Shown one piece after another: positions 25,506-34,666 of a stretch of 40,213 nt of DNA; the first letter of the stretch is position 1, and each line of letters opens with the position of its first letter. Made by a program: the position numbers and the translations under genes. The notes beneath the pieces are model-generated. The model was not told the origin of the DNA. It saw only the letters and a list, made by a program, of their open reading frames with translations, and ran no database searches. The stretch is taken from the NCBI GenBank assembly GCA_938009275.1, contig CALLHY010000025.1, forward strand, positions 1 through 40,213, given 5' to 3'. This DNA comes from an uncultured bacterium. Its GTDB lineage: Bacteria > Cloacimonadota > Cloacimonadia > Cloacimonadales > Cloacimonadaceae.

Positions 25506-27503
25506 TTACAACAATCCCCATCTTCTGCGTAAATATAGCTCTACGCAAAAAGCCAGAATGAACAGGCTAAGTATATACCACTTTTTATATAGAGCTATCT
25601 CACGTCGTAATATCTGGGTTTCTTTTACTGCCGGAACTGCTGTAAAATCCAGTACCTCGTTTTCCCAAACAAGCTTGCCCTTGGTGTGAGTAGCAAGCCA
25701 ATGCAAAAGCGGAAGATTATATCCAAAGTCACGTTTTTCAAGTGAAGATTCGCTAAGTACAAACTTACCGGAAGTGCTTTTTCCACTTGCTGCGTCTGTA
25801 ATACTAAAAGTGTAAGTGTCTGGTTCACTTAGTTCAGCTTTGTAGTTATATTCGCCATTATCAAAGGGGAGATAATCGTGCAAGACTTCTTTGTTTTTGC
25901 TGTTAGAAATGCGTATTTTGGGGCTGGCATCCAGTTTTCTTTGCCGTATCTCATCTTCCAGCCTAAGTTTTATCCTAATCTCTTCACCCAGCATGTAGCT
26001 ACTATTGTAAATTGCATCAAAGCCACCAGTGCTTTTGTTGCCGAGCCAGGTGATACAGTTTGAGATTAGTTTGTTGTAGCCTTCATCCTTGCTTTGCAGT
26101 TGCCAACGCCAAATATTTAGCGATGCAATAGCTATGCTGCGAGTACCGGTTATATTTTTAACGGCTATTGCTGGTGAATTTTGGGGATTGTTTATAGTCG
26201 CCAATACCTCTGATCCTGCTGCGGCGTTTACATAGAAGTAGTCTATGGGAGGGATATCACGAAATCCATCGCTTATTGGGCTTAGCATCGGGTAGTTAAC
26301 TGCTGAGGCAGAAGGATTGATGAAGCCCTGATATGGGCTGATGATGTTAGACTTCACCAGTGGTAACACGTTGCCAAGCTCGGTTACCGGCAATCCCTGA
26401 TACATTAGTCCCACACCTTTGGCGTGATTCGAGCTAACAAATTGGAGTGCGGTTCCACTTAGCCTTAGGGCACCATTGTTAATTATTACAATAGCCGAGA
26501 GGTTATCGCTTTTAGGTGTGCCAACAGCCTGTTCTCCTGAATACAGACTTCCATCGCGGCTCTGATAGCTTTCCACTTCCCAGCGAGGATTTGTAGCAAT
26601 GGCATCCAGAATGAACTTGTTATCCCAGGCAGGTTTATCGGAAATAATCATGATACGTTCTTTGTCTGCAAGAACCTCTATCGCACCAGGGAAGCTGTTG
26701 TTACTTATCCGGCTTTCGTTTGATAACTGCTGCAGTTGTACATCCCACTTGAAGAATCCCGTTTGATTAAAACGATGGACGAAATCTACACTTTGAGGCA
26801 CACCTGAAGCCAGCTTCAGTCTCTTTCTGGATACCAGGTTACCGGCAATCATCAATCTTGCCTCGGCTTCTCCATTATAATTCTGGGCAAGCACCTCGGC
26901 ACGAATGGTATTTGGTTCATTTCTATAAGCGTACCTGTTTGATAGCACCTTCACAACTTCTATATCTGCAAGGGGACTGCTACTGCTATCTGCAAGCACA
27001 TAGAAAGGCACTCCAAGCTGTCCAATGGAAGCAAAAGATTCATCTTTAAACCAGGCATCTGAAGCTATTACAATGCCAGCAAGATTGTTAATCGTCTTTT
27101 CGTTAGATAGTTGCACTATGCTTTCGGTTAAGAGGCTGCTGTCATTTGAACCTCTGAGACCATTGGCGAAGCCATATTCAGATATCTCATATCCAGCCTG
27201 GTTGAATGTGTTTTTCATGCTGGAGATAGCTTTATTAAGCCTGGCAAGCTTACTAAGGTTACCGTGCTTCAAATCCATGCTGGCAGAAGTGTCTTTCAGT
27301 ATTACAATTTGCTGGGAGAGGTCTTTGTTCTTTACGTAATACAGGATGGGGCTAATGATTAACAATAGCAAAATTCCCAGAGAAATACTGCGTAGCACAA
27401 ACAGCAAGCATCTTCGGGAGACAGGAATCTCCGGATGGCTGCTATAGTTGTAATAGGCCGATATTAGCAGCGCAAAAAGCGCGATTATAGTATACTTAAG
27501 CAT
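25506..27503 (-). CDS. Membrane-anchored VWA-domain protein
   Basis: Start chosen at ATG 27503, sharing its A with the TGA of the preceding gene (TGATG). The protein has 665 aa. Two N-terminal helices (about 3-19, 32-56) precede a VWA-like domain beginning IVILKDTSASMD, with MIDAS D71-x-S73-x-S75. The middle section (about 270-480) resembles the glutamine-amidotransferase-like fold seen in related membrane proteins (IMIISDKPAWDNKFILDAI). A beta-sandwich region follows, and a C-terminal helix with a basic end (WYILSLFILAFCVELYLRRRWGLL, split at about 640-665). The layout is that of BatA/YfhO-neighbour membrane VWA proteins of Bacteroidetes. Function unknown; coupled to the outer-membrane protein gene. 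Confidence 0.75.
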   Translation of the reverse strand: MLKYTIIALFALLISAYYNYSSHPEIPVSRRCLLFVLRSISLGILLLLIISPILYYVKNKDLSQQIVILKDTSASMDLKHGNLSKLARLNKAISSMKNTFNQAGYEISEYGFANGLRGSNDSSLLTESIVQLSNEKTINNLAGIVIASDAWFKDESFASIGQLGVPFYVLADSSSSPLADIEVVKVLSNRYAYRNEPNTIRAEVLAQNYNGEAEARLMIAGNLVSRKRLKLASGVPQSVDFVHRFNQTGFFKWDVQLQQLSNESRISNNSFPGAIEVLADKERIMIISDKPAWDNKFILDAIATNPRWEVESYQSRDGSLYSGEQAVGTPKSDNLSAIVIINNGALRLSGTALQFVSSNHAKGVGLMYQGLPVTELGNVLPLVKSNIISPYQGFINPSASAVNYPMLSPISDGFRDIPPIDYFYVNAAAGSEVLATINNPQNSPAIAVKNITGTRSIAIASLNIWRWQLQSKDEGYNKLISNCITWLGNKSTGGFDAIYNSSYMLGEEIRIKLRLEDEIRQRKLDASPKIRISNSKNKEVLHDYLPFDNGEYNYKAELSEPDTYTFSITDAASGKSTSGKFVLSESSLEKRDFGYNLPLLHWLATHTKGKLVWENEVLDFTAVPAVKETQILRREIALYKKWYILSLFILAFCVELYLRRRWGLL

Positions 27504-28756
27504 CAATACCAGATTCTTATAAAGCTCCCGATTGATACACCTTTGGAGGTTGGGCCGGGAATTAGGGAGTCGTAGCTTTGGAAGGCTACACCGATCTCTC
27601 CCGTTTCACTCTTTAAGCTTATGCCATAGCTTGCCAACCATGGATTTTGGCTGTTTCCCAAGCTGATACCAAAGTGAAGGGGTAAGAAATATACCGGCAA
27701 GAAGCGTGCACCCATGGATAGCTTTCCTACGCTGCTGGTCACCATAGAGGTCTTGAATGCCTGTGTGTAATCAGCAGACAGGCTAACCTTTTTGGCAGTC
27801 CAAAGAGCACCCATTCTGATTTCCGGGGGAAGCTCTATACTGAAAGAATCGGTCTCTTCTCTAACTTTGGTCTGAGTATAGAAATCATCGTTTAAGTTAG
27901 ACACATAAACGTTGTTTGCCTCAAAGTGATACTTCTGGTCTTCGGTAAACATATTCCAGGCAATGGTTCCAAAGATATTGTCGATGGTTAAGCCAACTTC
28001 CAAGCCTGGTATGGGGTTGCTCGCCATGCCTATCATTCCCTTAAATCCTGCCCCGCCAGTGGCTGTGCGTAGATTTACATCCTGATACAATGACATGCCA
28101 GTATCTACAGATGAACTGATACGGCCGTCATACTGCTCCATATGCACACTTCCCAAGCCGGCAAGCAGACTGGCAGAGAAGCCAAAGCGCACTGGTGGAA
28201 TCACTTCTGGCAGATAAGGAATCTTAATGTCTCCCATCCCAAAGGTAATATCGGCAAAGCTTAGGGCTGCCAGATCATTGTGGGTTTTGTCGAAAAGGTA
28301 TTCGCCCTCTGTGTTGCCGTGCAAAAGAAGATCCAGATACTGCTCAGATATAGACATCTTTCCCATCATGCTAATAGAACTGGAAATAGACATATTTGAG
28401 AAGGCATAACCAAGAACGCTAATGTTTCCGTTCAACGAGCCTCTCAAACTTCCGTCCATCTTGTCCAATAGTAGTTGTTTATCAGAGTCGGACAAATACT
28501 CCTTCCCCATTATGAAGTTGTAGGTGTCTAAATCGAGGGCGTTATTTTTGGCATAAATCCCCATGTTTACCCCGGGAAGCCAGAGGTCGTAATATTTACT
28601 TTTAATCAGGTTTGCAGGGTTCCAATATGCCGCTTCTACGCCGCGAGCACGCAACATATAGCTATCTGCATAGAATATCGACTTACCGGTTTTAATAGCA
28701 AGCAACGGGCAAGCTATAACAACGGCGATGAACAGCGTTAAAATGTGCTTCTTCAT
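27503..28756 (-). CDS. Outer-membrane beta-barrel protein (DUF5723-like)
   Basis: Start chosen at ATG 28756, with GGAG 9 bases upstream and one base after the preceding stop; a longer form would begin at 28783. The protein has 417 aa with a signal peptide (ACPLLA). The mature part starts with a conserved-looking ARGVEAAYWNPANL, common at the start of PorV-like and DUF5723 barrels. It continues with alternating amphipathic strands (VRFGFSASLLAGLGS, EIRMGALWTAKKVSLSADY, LHFGISLGNS) and ends in FIRIWY, a C-terminal aromatic suited to barrel assembly. It is likely an outer-membrane protein partnered with the upstream lipoprotein. Confidence 0.8.
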   Translation of the reverse strand: MKKHILTLFIAVVIACPLLAIKTGKSIFYADSYMLRARGVEAAYWNPANLIKSKYYDLWLPGVNMGIYAKNNALDLDTYNFIMGKEYLSDSDKQLLLDKMDGSLRGSLNGNISVLGYAFSNMSISSSISMMGKMSISEQYLDLLLHGNTEGEYLFDKTHNDLAALSFADITFGMGDIKIPYLPEVIPPVRFGFSASLLAGLGSVHMEQYDGRISSSVDTGMSLYQDVNLRTATGGAGFKGMIGMASNPIPGLEVGLTIDNIFGTIAWNMFTEDQKYHFEANNVYVSNLNDDFYTQTKVREETDSFSIELPPEIRMGALWTAKKVSLSADYTQAFKTSMVTSSVGKLSMGARFLPVYFLPLHFGISLGNSQNPWLASYGISLKSETGEIGVAFQSYDSLIPGPTSKGVSIGSFIRIWY

Positions 28757-28757
28757 T

Positions 28758-30251
28758 TTAATACTCCACAGATATCTTGGCATATAACATGCTTTTTATT
28801 CTCAGGTAATCTGCCGATGTGGCATAAATCGTAACTGGTGTTCCGCTTTCCATAAATGAAAACTTCCACTTAAGATACACATGAGGATTGCTGAAAAGCA
28901 TCAGTTCATCCCTGGTCAAAGTCAGTTCCACCATCTGATCAGAACCTCCCTCGGGGCTGTTGCTGGCATATATCGTGGTAACCTTCGTGTATTTGTAGGT
29001 GTTGTTGTCTGCCACATCAATGTTTGGAGTATCGCTGAAATAGGCAGTTGCCGTTGCTCCAACAGGAACTTTATTCAAGATGTTCAGTTCCAATTTTGCA
29101 CTCAGCGCATTTTTCTCAATTCGCTTCGCATTCTCTCCAGATATGGGAATATCTATTTCCTCTTTTACTACAATGTCTTGTGGGTGAAGAGTAAACGTGA
29201 AAGGTGCTTTAACAACATAGTCCAGCTCGATTTTGTCTGATGCCCGAACACTACCAAGCACTTCTCCCGATTGGATGGTGAACAAGCCATTAACAATCTC
29301 TATGTGAGTAGGCATTATGTCTAAAAGAGAGGCAATGCTGTTATGCACTTCCAGTGTATTCGCTCCAGGTGTAACATGGAAGTTCTGCCCGTTATCGTTC
29401 AATATGGGTACTGTAACCTCATCACCGTCTTCATTGTAAGCGTAGAACTGTCCGTTAAATTCAGCGTCAAATTCCAGATCGTTTTGCAGGATCATGGTAA
29501 TAGTGGCATCTTGCAATGTTATGGCTTGATTTAGTCCCTGAGGGTACTCAATTTCTATACTTGCCAAAGACTCCTGCAAGCCCATGGTAAAGTTATAGAG
29601 TTTTCCTATAATCTCGTCAAAAGCCATTGGTAGATTCATTTTTAGTCCCATTGTGGCTATCTCGGTACCAATCGGTTGATTCGAGGTGGAAGTTATCTTG
29701 ATTTGCATCTCTTCGATAACTTCATCCGAGTCTATTAAACCAAAATGGCATCCCACCAGACTATGATTTACCCAATCAGTTGAAGGAGCGGCAATAATGC
29801 GAAGTTTTTCATTAGTAGCAGTGAAGATGTTGCCAAATTCGATCTCGATATCTGCGCTGGGGTGCATATTGGTAAACTTTGTTTGAATTACGCCCTCTGC
29901 GATGCTTGCATAGGCGAACAATACTTCGCCGGTGGGATCCAGGAAAGGTATCGATTGTTGGATTGGGACTCCGGATGGGATATCTGCGTTATCTATGCCA
30001 GCTGTTGGCGGGGGAGTGAAGCTTACGTTGCCAAAGGTAGGGGTTGCTACGTCTCCAGTACTGGTCAAAGTTAAAACATCGTTCGTATCGGTTATGATGT
30101 TTACGTCATCTACAAGGTCGGAAACCAGATAAGTTTCATTAATAAGTGGTACCGCCAGATCGACGTCCCATTTAGGTTTGGTTGGTTTTTTAACCTCACA
30201 CCCACCCAGCAGAACCAAGATGGCAATTAAAAGAATACCATAATACTTCAT
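28758..30251 (-). CDS. Lipoprotein of unknown function, partner of the outer-membrane barrel
   Basis: Start chosen at ATG 30251: AGGAAG lies about 5 bases upstream, while the in-frame GTG at 30257 would sit on top of it. The protein has 497 aa. Lipobox LLGGC gives lipidated Cys18. I do not recognise a family. The rest is acidic and beta-rich with few Cys, containing repeated hydrophobic-polar strands (DKIELDYVVKAPFTFTL, AKLELNILNKVPVGATATA), which suggests Ig-like sandwiches facing the periplasm. It is the first gene of a three-gene operon with the barrel and the VWA membrane protein. Confidence 0.75.
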   Translation of the reverse strand: MKYYGILLIAILVLLGGCEVKKPTKPKWDVDLAVPLINETYLVSDLVDDVNIITDTNDVLTLTSTGDVATPTFGNVSFTPPPTAGIDNADIPSGVPIQQSIPFLDPTGEVLFAYASIAEGVIQTKFTNMHPSADIEIEFGNIFTATNEKLRIIAAPSTDWVNHSLVGCHFGLIDSDEVIEEMQIKITSTSNQPIGTEIATMGLKMNLPMAFDEIIGKLYNFTMGLQESLASIEIEYPQGLNQAITLQDATITMILQNDLEFDAEFNGQFYAYNEDGDEVTVPILNDNGQNFHVTPGANTLEVHNSIASLLDIMPTHIEIVNGLFTIQSGEVLGSVRASDKIELDYVVKAPFTFTLHPQDIVVKEEIDIPISGENAKRIEKNALSAKLELNILNKVPVGATATAYFSDTPNIDVADNNTYKYTKVTTIYASNSPEGGSDQMVELTLTRDELMLFSNPHVYLKWKFSFMESGTPVTIYATSADYLRIKSMLYAKISVEY

Positions 30252-30325
30252 AAGCACTTCCTTCTATGCTGTATTAGCATATCTATTTCGGAATTGATCG
30301 TCTTGCGCCATATAGCGGCAGTTAA

Positions 30326-31279
30326 TTATAGTATATGGCTTATAGCCTGTACATCCAAAGAGCAATTTTCGAGCCTTTCTATGAGGGTTGTCCGATACTT
30401 ACCTTTGTGTCCCATTAACAACAGCCTGCTTTTTTTGTCGAGGATTATTTCTTTGTCTTCACGAAGTTTCTGGAGAATACCTCTAACCAGCAATTCAGCT
30501 TTAACAAACTCGCCAAATGATGGATGAAATGGGCCTGCAACTACATCTTTGAGGCTCAGGTTTGATGGTAAACCAAGCTTGATAACTGTTATTCCTTCTG
30601 CAACAGCTATTTCTACATAATCTGCACATATGTCAATAGCCTCGTTAAGCGTAAGGGGGCAATATTCTTTCATCTTATACAAGTCAGCTAGAGGAGTACC
30701 ATGGATTACTACCAAGGGATACAAACGCAGATAATCCGGCTTTAACTGCCGCAGGATATTTTGGTTGTGGATTATACTGGCGCTGTTGCTACCCGGCATA
30801 CCAGGCATTAACTGAACTCCCAGCTTAAAGCCCTGCTCGCGAACTGCCAACGCTGCCTCCAGAGCTATTTTTCCGGGGTATCCACGCTGTGCAGCGGCTA
30901 ATACTTCATCACAGAAATCCTGTATTCCCAGTTCTATACACCCAATGTTTTGTTGTTTGCAATTGATTAGAACGTGGCTATTTATACTTAGTGGATGTGT
31001 TGATATTCGGTAGGTGGTATGCTTATCAATTACTCTGTTGAATTCTTGCAACAGTGAGTTTATGTAATCTACGGGCATGGCAGTAAAACTACTCCCATAA
31101 AAAGCTATCTCTTTAGCCTCGCCTTTATGATTATTTACAAACCTCGCAACATTGGCCAGTTCGATTGCCAAATCGAAGTCTGATCCACCGCTAATCTTAG
31201 TTTGATCGCAATAGATACATCTATGCTTACATCCTCGCATAGGTAGAAATACAGGATAGATCAGAGTTCGTTGAGACAT
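30326..31279 (-). CDS. Elp3-like radical SAM protein (no GNAT domain)
   Basis: Start chosen at ATG 31279, with GGAG at a 5-base spacing; an upstream in-frame start at 31333 is less likely. The protein has 317 aa. The [4Fe-4S]/SAM motif is C17-x3-C21-x2-C24 in FLPMRGCKHRCIYCDQ. The SAM-binding features AFYGSSFTA, ELGIQDFCDEVL and LMPGMPG follow the Elp3/coproporphyrinogen-oxidase-like order. The acetyltransferase half of Elp3 is missing. Similar proteins sit next to rnc in Firmicutes; the substrate is unknown. Confidence 0.85.
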   Translation of the reverse strand: MSQRTLIYPVFLPMRGCKHRCIYCDQTKISGGSDFDLAIELANVARFVNNHKGEAKEIAFYGSSFTAMPVDYINSLLQEFNRVIDKHTTYRISTHPLSINSHVLINCKQQNIGCIELGIQDFCDEVLAAAQRGYPGKIALEAALAVREQGFKLGVQLMPGMPGSNSASIIHNQNILRQLKPDYLRLYPLVVIHGTPLADLYKMKEYCPLTLNEAIDICADYVEIAVAEGITVIKLGLPSNLSLKDVVAGPFHPSFGEFVKAELLVRGILQKLREDKEIILDKKSRLLLMGHKGKYRTTLIERLENCSLDVQAISHIL

Positions 31280-31387
31280 TCTTACTCCAGCATGTAAGCT
31301 CTGGGTTATTAGTCCTGATGGATGTATTGCCAATCAATTGGCATGAATACTACCCAGATGCAGCAGTCTTGTAGCCTGTACAGTGTC

Positions 31388-32155
31388 TTACACACCAAGC
31401 TTCTGGCAAGCGAGCCTTGCCGCTTCTTGATGAGCGTTCTTTTTTGTACTTCCCTTGCCAGTACCAAGCAACTTGCTACCCAGACGTACTTCTACCACGA
31501 AGGTTTTATTATGTTCAGGACCTTCCTCGGCAATGGTAACATACTTGGGTGGTTCCTGATTTTTGCCCTGCATATACTCCTGGAGGATGCTTTTATAATT
31601 CACTAATTCATCGCGCGTAACAGTCGCCTCATAGTCTACCATGATATGCTGTTTTATAAATCTACCGGCTGCGGCAATCCCGCTATCCAGATAAATGGCA
31701 CATATCATGGCTTCCATGGTGTCCGAAAGTATTGATGCTTTCGTAGCTCCACCGGATTGCTGTTCCTCTGGGCTTAAAAGCACGAACTTTCCCAAGTCTA
31801 TGGCATTAGCCTTTAAGGTGAGATATGTTTCCGATACAATCTTGGATTTTAGCTTAGAAAGCTTTCCTTCCTGCTCTTCAGGATGACGGGTAAATAGCTC
31901 TTTGCTCACAATGAATCCCAAGATGGAATCGCCCAGAAATTCCATTCTTTCGAATGGGGAGGGAGCTTTATGGTCGTCATATCTGCGGCGCAAATATGAC
32001 TTGTGAGTTAAAGCAGCATGCAGCAGGGTTGGATCATTGAAGTTATAATCTATGCGTTTTTGAAGCTGCAGCAGGCTTTTCTCCCACTTGGGATATTGCT
32101 CCGTTATTTTTTTGCTGTTAAAGCACTCAACAATCTTGGAGATGATTGCTTTCAT
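31388..32155 (-). CDS. rnc: Ribonuclease III
   Basis: Start chosen at ATG 32155, preceded by GGAGA; an ATG four codons earlier (32167) has no ribosome-binding site. The protein has 255 aa. The catalytic signature ERMEFLGDSILG is at 69-80 and the second acidic cluster is SDTMEAMICAIYLD. A C-terminal dsRNA-binding domain (YKSILQEYMQGK, GTGKGSTKKNAHQEAARLA) completes it. It cleaves double-stranded RNA in rRNA maturation and sRNA or mRNA turnover. It follows fabF by 33 bases. Confidence 0.97.
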   Translation of the reverse strand: MKAIISKIVECFNSKKITEQYPKWEKSLLQLQKRIDYNFNDPTLLHAALTHKSYLRRRYDDHKAPSPFERMEFLGDSILGFIVSKELFTRHPEEQEGKLSKLKSKIVSETYLTLKANAIDLGKFVLLSPEEQQSGGATKASILSDTMEAMICAIYLDSGIAAAGRFIKQHIMVDYEATVTRDELVNYKSILQEYMQGKNQEPPKYVTIAEEGPEHNKTFVVEVRLGSKLLGTGKGSTKKNAHQEAARLACQKLGV

Positions 32156-32188
32156 CCGTTTCTCCATTAGCGACTGCTACTACTGGCT

Positions 32189-33430
32189 TTAGATATAACG
32201 CTTGATTATTACCGCGGAATTGTGTCCTCCAAAACCTAATGAATTGGATAGGGCAGCATTCACTTCATGCTTTATTGCGTTGTGCGGAGTGTAGTCCAGA
32301 TCACAATTTGGGTCTGGATTATCAAGATTTATAGTAGGGTGAATAATTCCGGATTCTATGGTTTTTACGCAGACAATAGCTTCAATTCCCGCAGCAGCTC
32401 CCAGCATGTGTCCAACCATGGACTTGGTGGAGTTTACTTTTACGTTATATGCATAATCGCCAAAAGCGGTTTTGATGGAGCAGGTTTCACCCTTATCATT
32501 CAGAGGAGTGGAAGTTCCGTGAGCGTTTATATAGTCAATATCAGTGGACATCATTCCAGCATCTTTCAGAGCCAGATTAATTGCTCTGGTGCTGCCTTCG
32601 CCATCTTCAGTAGGGGCGGTAATATGGAATGCGTCTCCAGTTGCACCATATCCGGCAAGTTCTGCATAAATCTTTGCACCGCGAGCTTTGGCGTGCTCCA
32701 GCTCTTCTAATACAAGAATTGCTGCACCTTCGCTCATCACAAAGCCGTCACGCTCCACATCGAAAGGTCTGGATGCTTTCTCTGGGGCATCATTGCGGGT
32801 GGACAGGGCGCGCATAGAGGAAAAGCCCCCAACAGCAAGGGGAGTTACTGCGGCTTCCGTGCCACCGCTAACTACTATGTCTGCGTCGCCGTACTGAATG
32901 GCACGCATTGCGGTTCCCAGGGCATGATTCGCACTGGCGCAAGCACTCATAACGTTGAAGTTTATACCCTTTAAGTTATGCTCAATGCTAATGTGAGCCG
33001 CGGCTATATTGCCAATCATTTTGGGGATGAAGAAGGGGCTTATGCGGCGTGGGCCTGCGGTGTGGCACTTGATGCATTCTTCTTCAAAAGTAAGGATTCC
33101 ACCAATACCAGCACCGGTAATGCAACCGGTTCTATCGGGATCGAAAGAGCCAGAAGTTAGCCCTGCATCAGCAATAGCTTCGCGAGCGGCTATCATGGCA
33201 AATTGAGTGTATAAATCCAGCTTCTTCACTTCTTTATGGTCGAAATGATCTTCTGGATTGTAGTTCTTAATCTCGGCTGCAATTTGGGTGGGTAAGCCAG
33301 TGGCATCAAAGCGGGTGATATATCCTACTCCTGAAACTCCGTTAATAAGGCTTTGCCACGTTTGGGACACATTGTGACCCACGGGAGTAATGGCACCAAT
33401 ACCGGTGATAACAACTCTTCTTTTAGACAT
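32189..33430 (-). CDS. fabF: 3-oxoacyl-ACP synthase II
   Basis: The protein has 413 aa. It elongates acyl-ACP with malonyl-ACP. The catalytic Cys is in MSACASANHALGTAM (near residue 164) and the two histidines in NAHGTSTPLND and GHMLGAAAG. The C-terminus (NSLGFGGHNSAVII) is typical. It is separated from acpP by 154 bases that hold a strong terminator and another hairpin, so it probably has its own promoter (33443-33471). Confidence 0.97.
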   Translation of the reverse strand: MSKRRVVITGIGAITPVGHNVSQTWQSLINGVSGVGYITRFDATGLPTQIAAEIKNYNPEDHFDHKEVKKLDLYTQFAMIAAREAIADAGLTSGSFDPDRTGCITGAGIGGILTFEEECIKCHTAGPRRISPFFIPKMIGNIAAAHISIEHNLKGINFNVMSACASANHALGTAMRAIQYGDADIVVSGGTEAAVTPLAVGGFSSMRALSTRNDAPEKASRPFDVERDGFVMSEGAAILVLEELEHAKARGAKIYAELAGYGATGDAFHITAPTEDGEGSTRAINLALKDAGMMSTDIDYINAHGTSTPLNDKGETCSIKTAFGDYAYNVKVNSTKSMVGHMLGAAAGIEAIVCVKTIESGIIHPTINLDNPDPNCDLDYTPHNAIKHEVNAALSNSLGFGGHNSAVIIKRYI

Positions 33431-33442
33431 ATAAACCTCTGT

Positions 33443-33471
33443 AATAAATCAAATTAGTGTTAACTTGTCAT
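33443..33471 (-). promoter_or_regulatory. Candidate fabF promoter
   Basis: Leftward ATGACA (33471-33466) and TTTATT (33448-33443, 4 of 6) with a 17-base spacer. The spacer includes AATTAGTGTTA (33452-33462, + strand), also found in the repressor promoter at 40126-40136. It lies just beyond the acpP terminator. Confidence 0.4.
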
Positions 33472-33475
33472 GTTG

Positions 33476-33513
33476 ATCTGAAAATACTGGAGTTATAGCA
33501 GTATCTTTCAGAT
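33476..33513 (-). other. Hairpin upstream of fabF promoter
   Basis: Arms 33476-33489 and 33499-33513 pair over 14 bp with one bulged base and a 9-base loop. No T-run follows, so it is a structured element rather than a terminator. It lies immediately downstream of the acpP terminator. Confidence 0.6.
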
Positions 33514-33523
33514 AAACACAAAA

Positions 33524-33574
33524 GCAAAAAGTGGAATCAATCCTGATACCTGAAAGCTATCAGGATTGATCCAC
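33524..33574 (-). terminator. Rho-independent terminator between acpP and fabF
   Basis: On the minus strand a 13-bp perfect stem (arms 33558-33570 and 33536-33548) is extended by GTGG/CCAC across a single bulged A, with a 9-base loop. It is followed by TTTTTGCTTTT. It lies 11 bases after the acpP stop and separates the upstream fab genes from fabF. Confidence 0.88.
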
Positions 33575-33584
33575 GCTTTTGGGC

Positions 33585-33818
33585 TTAGCCCAGCTTTTCC
33601 TTCAGGTAATCGATAGCCTGTCCAACGGTGCGAAGTCTTTCTTGATCTTCATCCGGAATTGTTAATCCGAATTCATCTTCAAAAGCCATTACCAGCTCGA
33701 CAGTGTCCAAGGAATCGGCACGAAGGTCTTCGATAAAGTTAGCGGCAGGTACCACCTGAGCTTCTTCTACGCCCAGTTTGTCCATCACTATCTGTTTTAC
33801 TTTTGCTTCAATATCCAT
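33585..33818 (-). CDS. acpP: Acyl carrier protein
   Basis: The protein has 77 aa, strongly acidic. Ser36 in DSLDTVELVM carries the 4'-phosphopantetheine arm. The four-helix ACP pattern (helix I KVKQIVMDKLG, helix II, helix III DEDQERLRTVGQAIDYL) is complete. It carries growing acyl chains for the Fab enzymes encoded around it. Confidence 0.98.
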   Translation of the reverse strand: MDIEAKVKQIVMDKLGVEEAQVVPAANFIEDLRADSLDTVELVMAFEDEFGLTIPDEDQERLRTVGQAIDYLKEKLG

Positions 33819-33883
33819 TATTCCTCCTATGTTATTGAAGAGTGTCTTCTATCTTGATTGGGTTTATTCCCTTTCAAACTTAT

Positions 33884-34630
33884 TTATTGCATAGTTAAGC
33901 CACCATCTATGGCGATGGTTTGGCCGGTTATATATGCACTGGAATCACCAGCAAGGAACAAGCACAGATTTGCTACATCACTTGGGGTTCCCATCTTTTG
34001 TAGCGGGATAATCCTGGCATATTCTGCGCGCACTTCATCGCTCAGAGTAGCGGTCATTTCGGTTTCAATAAAGCCTGGCGCAATAGCATTAACGCGAACT
34101 CCACGGGCGGCGAATTCCTTGGCACAGGATTTGGTAAAGGCTATCAGTCCACCTTTGGATGCTGCATAGTTTGCCTGACCAGCATTACCCATCAAGCCAA
34201 TAACGCTTGCCATGTTTACAATGCTACCCTTGCGGGCTTTCATCATGTGTTTAAAAACTTTCTGAGTGCAGATAAAGCTACCTTTCAGGTTGATGTCCAT
34301 CACCAATTGCCAGTCTTCTTCTTTCATGCGGATAAGGAGGTTGTCACGGGTGATACCAGCGTTGTTGATAAGACAGTCAATAGAGCCATGTTTGCCAACA
34401 ATGTCACTAAATATCTCTTCTATTCCCGCTGCGTCCGTAACGTTACCTGTATAGCCAAATGCCTTTGTTCCATTTCCTTTTAAAGCATTCACAGCCTTTT
34501 CAACTGCTTCTGGCATCAGGTCGATTATTATCACTGTGGCCTGGGCTTTGCAGAAGGATTCTGCTATAGCAAAACCAATTCCACGGGCTGCGCCGGTTAT
34601 CACTACAACTTTATTGGATAAGTCACTCAT
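33884..34630 (-). CDS. fabG: 3-oxoacyl-ACP reductase
   Basis: Start chosen at ATG 34630, with GAGGAA upstream, giving 248 aa, the usual FabG length. A longer in-frame form from 34654 is unlikely. NADPH-binding TGAARGIG (12-19), NNAG, and the catalytic Ser and Tyr-x3-Lys (QANYAASKGG) are present. The C-terminus GQTIAIDGGLTMQ is typical. It reduces 3-oxoacyl-ACP. Confidence 0.97.
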   Translation of the reverse strand: MSDLSNKVVVITGAARGIGFAIAESFCKAQATVIIIDLMPEAVEKAVNALKGNGTKAFGYTGNVTDAAGIEEIFSDIVGKHGSIDCLINNAGITRDNLLIRMKEEDWQLVMDINLKGSFICTQKVFKHMMKARKGSIVNMASVIGLMGNAGQANYAASKGGLIAFTKSCAKEFAARGVRVNAIAPGFIETEMTATLSDEVRAEYARIIPLQKMGTPSDVANLCLFLAGDSSAYITGQTIAIDGGLTMQ

Positions 34631-34666
34631 TCGTTCCTCGTGAATCAAATTCATTATCTGTATGCA

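Noticed and set aside
30307..30339. Inverted pair GCCATATA / TATATGGC at the end of the radical SAM gene as terminator
   Set aside because: AT-rich 8-bp stem with a 17-base loop partly inside the gene and no T-run after it on the minus strand.
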